A stretch of 9,637 nucleotides of DNA from Actinomycetota bacterium (GTDB taxonomy: Bacteria > Actinomycetota > Acidimicrobiia > Acidimicrobiales > Microtrichaceae). Where the stretch lies: contig JAFDWA010000040.1 of the NCBI GenBank assembly GCA_018268735.1, positions 1-9,637 of the forward strand. The letters are read 5' to 3'. Position 1 is the stretch's first letter, and each line of letters opens with the position of its first letter. Made by a program: the position numbers and the translations under genes. The notes under the pieces were generated by a model. It made no database searches. It was not told the DNA's origin and saw nothing but the letters and a program-made list of their open reading frames with translations. This document shows positions 6,416 to 9,637 of the stretch, piece after piece.

Positions 6416-7604
6416 CGCGGTCGGTGGGCACCTCGTCGACGGGTTGCTCCCCGAGGAGGGCGAAGCCGACGATCGGCAGGACCAGCACCGAGAGCATCCC
6501 GGCGCCCACCAGTGCCGCGGCGTTGGACGGACGCATGTGGCCGGTGCTGAGGCCGATCTCGGTGATGACGACCAGGAGCGGCAACGCCGTGGACTGCAGG
6601 ACCGCCATCGCCGCACGCCGCCGGGTCGGCAGCACGTCCCGGTACACGACGAGCGCCGGCGCCCCGCGGACCAGGAGGAAGAGTCCGAGGAACAGCGGGA
6701 CGCGGATCCACACCGTCCAGCTCGACAGCAGCGCCGACAGGTCGAACTCCATGCCGCTCACGATGAAGAACACCGGGATCAGGAACCCGAAGCCGATCGA
6801 CTCCAGCCGTGGTCGAAGCTGCAGCGATCCGTGCGGTGGGAACAGCAGCCGGCCGATGAGCCCCGCGGCGAAGGCCCCGATGAGCATGTCGAGTCCGAGC
6901 GCCACCGCCATGACGACCATCGAGGTGACGAGCAGCATGACCAGCCGGACGGGGAGCTGCGACGACGAGTCGAGGTGCCGTGACATCGCGTCGATGAACG
7001 CCGGGGGTCGTGGTCGTCCTGCGAACCACGCGATCGCGAGGGCTGCCACGACGAACGCGGCGAGGAGCAGGCCCTGGGTGCCGGGGCTGGACGCGCCGAG
7101 GAACAGCGTCACTGCGAGCACCGGTCCGAACTCGCCGACGGCTCCGGCCGCGACGAGGTGGTCGCCGAAGCGCGTGTCGAGCACGCCCCGGTCGCGCAGC
7201 ATCGGCATGAGCGTGCCGATCGCCGTCGTGGTGAGGGCGAGGCCGACGAGCAGGTCCGACAGCACGAAGCCCACCGCGACCATGATCGCGGCGACGAGCA
7301 GCCCGATCACGACCGTCGCACCCCACCCGAGAGCTGCGCGGCGGAACGGCGCCCCCTGGAGTCGACTCGGGTCGATCTCGTAGCCCGCCACGAAGAAGAG
7401 GAACGCCAGGCCGAGCGTGCTCAGGCCCTTGACGAAGCTGTCGAGGTGGGCGATGCCGAGCACGGAGGGACCGATGAGGATGCCGAGCAGCAACTCGAAC
7501 AGCACGCTCGGGATCCGGAACCGGGCGACCAGCTCCGACAGCGCCGGCGCGGCGACGGCGGCTCCGGCGATCACGAGCAGGCTGACCGCTGTCGACTGCT
7601 CCAC
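6390..7604 (-). CDS. Monovalent cation/proton antiporter, CPA2 (Kef/NapA-like) membrane domain only
   Basis: 404 aa, predominantly hydrophobic, with roughly 11-13 likely membrane helices. Family features in order are a helix with VLFELLLGILIGPSVLG (34-50), FFVAGYEIDPS (70-80), TTTAIGTLMPML (125-136), AVGEFGPVLAVTLFLG (155-170), MLIGAFAAGLIGRLLFP (240-256) and IGFGFLIPVFFIVSGMEFDL (270-289). These are Na+/H+ exchanger (PF00999-type) signatures. At the ion-binding position, where NapA/NhaA have DD and KefB-type have QD, this protein shows G-E (Glu158). There is no C-terminal RCK/TrkA-N domain, so it is not a full Kef channel. It probably exchanges Na+ or K+ for H+ across the inner membrane. The start is a GTG just after an in-frame TAG, with no Shine-Dalgarno and a TAGTCT box 6 nt before it. 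It is separated by 10 bp from the reductase and 23 bp from the pilin gene, all on the same strand. Confidence 0.9.
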   Translation of the reverse strand: MEQSTAVSLLVIAGAAVAAPALSELVARFRIPSVLFELLLGILIGPSVLGIAHLDSFVKGLSTLGLAFLFFVAGYEIDPSRLQGAPFRRAALGWGATVVIGLLVAAIMVAVGFVLSDLLVGLALTTTAIGTLMPMLRDRGVLDTRFGDHLVAAGAVGEFGPVLAVTLFLGASSPGTQGLLLAAFVVAALAIAWFAGRPRPPAFIDAMSRHLDSSSQLPVRLVMLLVTSMVVMAVALGLDMLIGAFAAGLIGRLLFPPHGSLQLRPRLESIGFGFLIPVFFIVSGMEFDLSALLSSWTVWIRVPLFLGLFLLVRGAPALVVYRDVLPTRRRAAMAVLQSTALPLLVVITEIGLSTGHMRPSNAAALVGAGMLSVLVLPIVGFALLGEQPVDEVPTDRVDPSGYRQ

Positions 7605-7610
7605 GTGCTC

Positions 7611-7616
7611 AGACTA
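7611..7616 (-). promoter_or_regulatory. Possible -10 box for a leaderless antiporter transcript
   Basis: On the minus strand TAGTCT is followed by GAGCAC and the GTG start at 7604. The spacing puts the last T of the box at -7 if transcription begins at the GTG. There is no clear -35 and no Shine-Dalgarno. The box lies in the 23-bp gap after the pilin stop. Confidence 0.4.
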
Positions 7617-7627
7617 GGGGGCGACCC

Positions 7628-8347
7628 TCAGCACTTCTTCGTGCAGAACGGCGAGACGTCCGTCGACGAGCTGTCGTCGACGGTGATGTCGTAGCGGTCT
7701 GCCAGCACAGCGGTCACCGTCGCCTGCATCATCGTGTCGCTCTTGGTGAGGTCGTCCACCGTCCACGACGCCACGCCCGAGTCGTCGGTCGTGACCTGTT
7801 GGGAGCTGCAGTCCCAACTGCTCTTGTTGCCCTGACGGGTGCAGATCTCCAGGGTCACCTTCGCGCCCACGACCGGCTTGCCGTCCTTCGTGGTCACCGT
7901 CGTCGCCGCTGTCGCGCTCCAGGTGGACTTCGACGTCTTCTCGGCCGTAGCGGTGGCGGCGTCGTTCGTGGCCGGGATCGGCTTGGGCGGTGCGGTCGTC
8001 GTGGTCGTCGTGGTGGTGGTCGTCGTCGGCTTCTGCGTGGTGGTCGTCGGAGCGATCGTGGTGGTCGGGGCGGTCGTGGTCGGGGCTGCGGTCGTCGAGG
8101 TCGGCGTCGCACCGCCTCCGGAGCCGTCCGAGCCGGAACCGTCGCCGATCGTCGTGGTCGGGGACTGCGCGACGTTCTCGGCGACGTGACCCATCTTCGT
8201 CCGTGCGCCTGTCTGCAGGAACGACAGGCCCTCGACGACGGGGATCACGAGCACCGCCACGAGCAGCGCGTACTCGACGAGCGTCGCGGCGCGGTCGCTC
8301 CTCGCCCTGCGCCAACGGCGCTGCACGGTCCTCCGCTTCCGGCCCAT
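7628..8347 (-). CDS. Flp-type prepilin-like protein with Thr-rich stalk and Ig-like C-terminal domain
   Basis: 239 aa from ATG 8347; ATG 8404 would add 19 residues and leave only 48 bp to the divergent gene, so 8347 is preferred, though neither has a clear Shine-Dalgarno. A very basic 20-residue leader ends in D-R-A, then ATLVEY. With cleavage after Ala20, Glu is +5 and Tyr is +6 of the mature chain, the Flp (type IVb) prepilin rule, with Ala in place of the usual Gly before the cut. A hydrophobic helix runs from about 23 to 45. It is followed by a Gly/Ser stretch, a Thr-Pro stalk (about 63-121) with an 11-Thr run, and a domain at about 141-224 with GKPVVGAKVTLE and TDDSGVASW, typical of invasin/Big-type Ig folds. 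Four cysteines (169, 180, 235, 239) could form two disulfides outside the cell. Likely a surface minor pilin or tip adhesin. No Tad secretion genes are in the window. Confidence 0.8.
   Translation of the reverse strand: MGRKRRTVQRRWRRARSDRAATLVEYALLVAVLVIPVVEGLSFLQTGARTKMGHVAENVAQSPTTTIGDGSGSDGSGGGATPTSTTAAPTTTAPTTTIAPTTTTQKPTTTTTTTTTTTAPPKPIPATNDAATATAEKTSKSTWSATAATTVTTKDGKPVVGAKVTLEICTRQGNKSSWDCSSQQVTTDDSGVASWTVDDLTKSDTMMQATVTAVLADRYDITVDDSSSTDVSPFCTKKC
7994..8161 (-). repeat. Low-complexity Thr/Pro-coding tract in the pilin-like gene
   Basis: Codons for threonine dominate, with imperfect TTT-x-AP-TTT units and a run of 11 Thr, giving triplet-repetitive DNA (GTC/GTG on the plus strand). 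It encodes an extended, probably glycosylatable stalk between the membrane/pilin helix and the Ig-like head. Length variation by slippage in steps of three would keep the frame. Confidence 0.85.
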
Positions 8348-8452
8348 GGAACCAGCATCGGGTGCATCGGCCCGTTCCACATGGTCCGTCCGACCTGTCG
8401 ACATGGGCCGTTCGGCTCATTTCGCTGCACCCACGCCGTACAGTGCAGGCCC
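8348..8452. other. Divergent intergenic region between pilin-like and decarboxylase-like genes
   Basis: 105 bp serving both outward-facing genes. On the plus strand TACAGT is 8 nt before the GTG at 8453. No TAnnnT box at leaderless spacing was found for the pilin-like gene at either candidate ATG, so its promoter is not identified. No strong palindrome was seen. Confidence 0.5.
8439..8444 (+). promoter_or_regulatory. Possible -10 box for a leaderless decarboxylase-like transcript
   Basis: TACAGT fits TAnnnT and ends 8 nt before the GTG at 8453. There is no Shine-Dalgarno of useful strength and no clear -35 at 17-18 nt. Confidence 0.4.
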
Positions 8453-9226
8453 GTGAGCACCACATCAGAGGCCAGCGGCGCAGCGACCCCGACGGTCCAC
8501 TGGGGCGAGATCGACGGCCTGTCGATCGACTTCCCGATGGAGGTCGAGGAGCTGCGCTCCGCGACGTTGACGTTCACGGTCCCGATCGACGCGGCGCGTG
8601 CCCTGCTGCCGGGTGACGCGTTCGAGGTGACCGAGATCGCGCCCGGCTCGGCGATGCTCGTCGTCGCGCTGTGCGACTACGTGCGCAACCCCTGGGGTGA
8701 CTACGACGAGGTGAACCTCGGGCTCCTCGTCAACCCGGTCGGACGCCCGGAGGCCGTCGGCGCGTTCCAGTGGCGGATGCCGGTCGACCAGCAGCTCACG
8801 TGCGCAGCGGGCAACCGAGTCCTGGGGCTCCCCAAGACCGTCGAGGACCTCCACATCTCCTACTCGGGCGAGCCGGGCGAGGGCACCGTGGTCGTGCGAC
8901 TCGTGATGTCCGACGAGCCGGCCGGTTCGGTGACGATGCTGGTCGAGCTGCCTCGACCGGTGGCAGCGGGGGATGCCTCGGCAGGGCTCGACTCAGCGAT
9001 CACCTACTCCTACCTGGAGGGGCGGCCGATGGAGCTCCCGCTGGAGATGCGGCTGCCATCGTCGCCGGTCGACGCGGCGGAGGTCCGCATCGTCCTCGGC
9101 GAGGGAGCGTTGGCGCAGGAGCTGCGCTCGCTGGGCCTGCCGAGGGCGCCGGACATGGCGCTGTGGGGCGAGGGGCTGCGGGCGGTCTTCCAGATGCCGA
9201 ACCCGCTCGACCCGGCGAGCCGCTGA
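8453..9226 (+). CDS. Acetoacetate decarboxylase-family protein
   Basis: 257 aa from the GTG at 8453; the frame open back to 7799 is antisense to the pilin-like gene. After a short polar N-terminus the chain has the order typical of the acetoacetate decarboxylase fold: a strand with ATLTFTVPIDAARALLPG (where a ligand-binding barrel begins), MLVVALCDYVRNPWGDYDEVNLGLLV (68-93), and GNRVLGLPK (120-128). Lys128 in G-x-P-K is where the Schiff-base lysine lies in true decarboxylases, but the neighbouring second lysine of the clostridial enzyme is Thr129 here. Family knowledge: many members are not acetoacetate decarboxylases and act as aldolase-dehydratases or on other keto acids, so the substrate is left open. 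The next gene begins 6 bp downstream and encodes an enone-reductase-like protein, which suggests a shared small-molecule pathway. Likely cytosolic; no signal peptide. Confidence 0.82.
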   Translation: MSTTSEASGAATPTVHWGEIDGLSIDFPMEVEELRSATLTFTVPIDAARALLPGDAFEVTEIAPGSAMLVVALCDYVRNPWGDYDEVNLGLLVNPVGRPEAVGAFQWRMPVDQQLTCAAGNRVLGLPKTVEDLHISYSGEPGEGTVVVRLVMSDEPAGSVTMLVELPRPVAAGDASAGLDSAITYSYLEGRPMELPLEMRLPSSPVDAAEVRIVLGEGALAQELRSLGLPRAPDMALWGEGLRAVFQMPNPLDPASR

Positions 9227-9232
9227 TCCACG

Positions 9233-9637
9233 ATGGCTGGAGACGCTGCTGACGCTGTCGATGCCGCGGGCGGATCCGGCGCCGACCTCCCGGAGCGGAT
9301 GCAGCGGATCGTGCTGCGGCGGCGACCGGAGGGGTTGCTGTCCGACGACGATGTCGAGCTGATCGAATCGGCGGTCCCGGAGCTCGCCGACGGTGAGGCG
9401 CTGATGCGCAACGAGGTCCTCGCGATCGACGCGTCGGTCCGCTCGTGGCTCAGCCCTGCTCGTGGCTACCTGCCACCGGTGGCGATCGGCGAGGCGGTCC
9501 GGTGCTCGTCGGCCGGTCGTGTCGTCGCGTCGCGGTGCCCGGCGTATGCCGTGGGTGACGTCGTGACGTCGCTCGCTGCGTGGGAGGAGTACTCGGTCGT
9601 CCGAGACGACCTGTTCCCGACCCGGCTGTCGGGTCCT
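9233..9637 (+). CDS. Zinc-independent MDR dehydrogenase, CurA/prostaglandin-reductase type, 5' part
   Basis: The first 135 residues are present; the frame runs off the end of the window. ATG 9233 is 6 bp after the preceding stop, so the genes are probably co-transcribed and coupled; no Shine-Dalgarno is visible. After about 20 Ala/Gly/Asp-rich residues, the sequence RIVLRRRPEG, then a block with EALMRNEVLAIDASVRSWLS, then PPVAIGEAVRCSSAGRVVAS and AVGDVVTSLAAWEEYSVV, follows the N-terminal (ADH_N_2) domain of E. coli CurA and mammalian prostaglandin/leukotriene reductases. The usual S-L-D-P-Y-M-R equivalent reads AIDASVR here. Members reduce alpha,beta-unsaturated ketones with NADPH and lack the catalytic zinc of alcohol dehydrogenases. 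The Rossmann domain lies outside the window, so cofactor preference cannot be checked. Confidence 0.85.
   Translation, partial: MAGDAADAVDAAGGSGADLPERMQRIVLRRRPEGLLSDDDVELIESAVPELADGEALMRNEVLAIDASVRSWLSPARGYLPPVAIGEAVRCSSAGRVVASRCPAYAVGDVVTSLAAWEEYSVVRDDLFPTRLSGP

Noticed and set aside
6380..6616. Upstream extension of the reductase frame to the ATG at 6616
   Set aside because: Arg/Ser/Pro-rich composition typical of a shadow frame; it lies inside the antiporter gene, and the GTG at 6379 begins the conserved protein.
7839..8189. Plus-strand Val-rich frame resembling a membrane protein
   Set aside because: It is the antisense of the Thr-coding tract of the pilin-like gene; poly-Val arises from GTC/GTG triplets, with no start signal.
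8367..8416. Inverted or direct repeat (CGGCCCGTTC / GGGCCGTTC) in the divergent region as an operator
   Set aside because: Short, imperfect and of the kind expected by chance in GC-rich DNA; not aligned with a recognised promoter.
9222..9232. Further copy of the 16-bp repeat at another stop codon (CTGATCCACGA)
   Set aside because: Only a partial match with an inserted base; it lacks the CTGTCC half, so probably chance.

Overview
This is a GC-rich, protein-dense window from an actinobacterium. The closest guess is an Acidimicrobiia-like lineage, but rank below phylum is inference. The supporting signs are codons strongly biased to G/C at the third position, a protein of the mycothiol-dependent nitroreductase (Rv2466c) family, a reductase/desaturase pair like mycobacterial Rv3230c/DesA3, and first genes of transcription units that appear to be leaderless (TAnnnT boxes 6-8 nt before GTG starts, with no Shine-Dalgarno).

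Layout. (1) 1-3133, plus strand: a translationally coupled cluster made of the 3' part of a thioredoxin-like protein (CTTC active site), a 169-aa conserved protein of unknown function, and a 717-aa DUF5054/GH38-like protein. Both junctions overlap by 4 bp. (2) 3228-3905, plus: a DsbA-fold Rv2466c-family oxidoreductase with a CPYA active site that lacks the second cysteine. (3) 3902-4038: the convergent intergenic stretch, holding four head-to-tail 16-bp repeats that begin inside the stop codon of the upstream gene, then a possible hairpin. (4) 4039-7604, minus: a CPA2-type cation/proton antiporter, a ferredoxin reductase-like protein and a DesA3-type acyl desaturase, with 10-bp gaps. A 17-bp perfect palindrome and a good sigma-70-like promoter sit at the antiporter/reductase junction. 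(5) 7628-8347, minus: a Flp-type prepilin-like protein with a Thr-rich stalk and an Ig-like, cysteine-containing C-terminal domain. (6) 8453-9637, plus, divergent from the pilin: an acetoacetate-decarboxylase-fold protein, followed after 6 bp by the 5' part of a CurA/prostaglandin-reductase-type dehydrogenase that runs off the window.

How the genes work together. The clearest functional unit is reductase plus desaturase: NAD(P)H electrons pass through FAD and a 2Fe-2S centre to the diiron desaturase, which would put double bonds into acyl chains. The palindrome over its promoter suggests a repressor, possibly one sensing acyl-CoA. The antiporter upstream may be co-transcribed but can have its own leaderless promoter. 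The thioredoxin/unknown/DUF5054 set is clearly one operon, but its joint role is unknown.

No defence system, CRISPR array, insertion sequence, tRNA or rRNA was seen. The less ordinary items are the promoter/operator at 6387-6415, the 16-bp repeat array, and the pilin-stalk-Ig protein. None of them amounts to a demonstrated new system.
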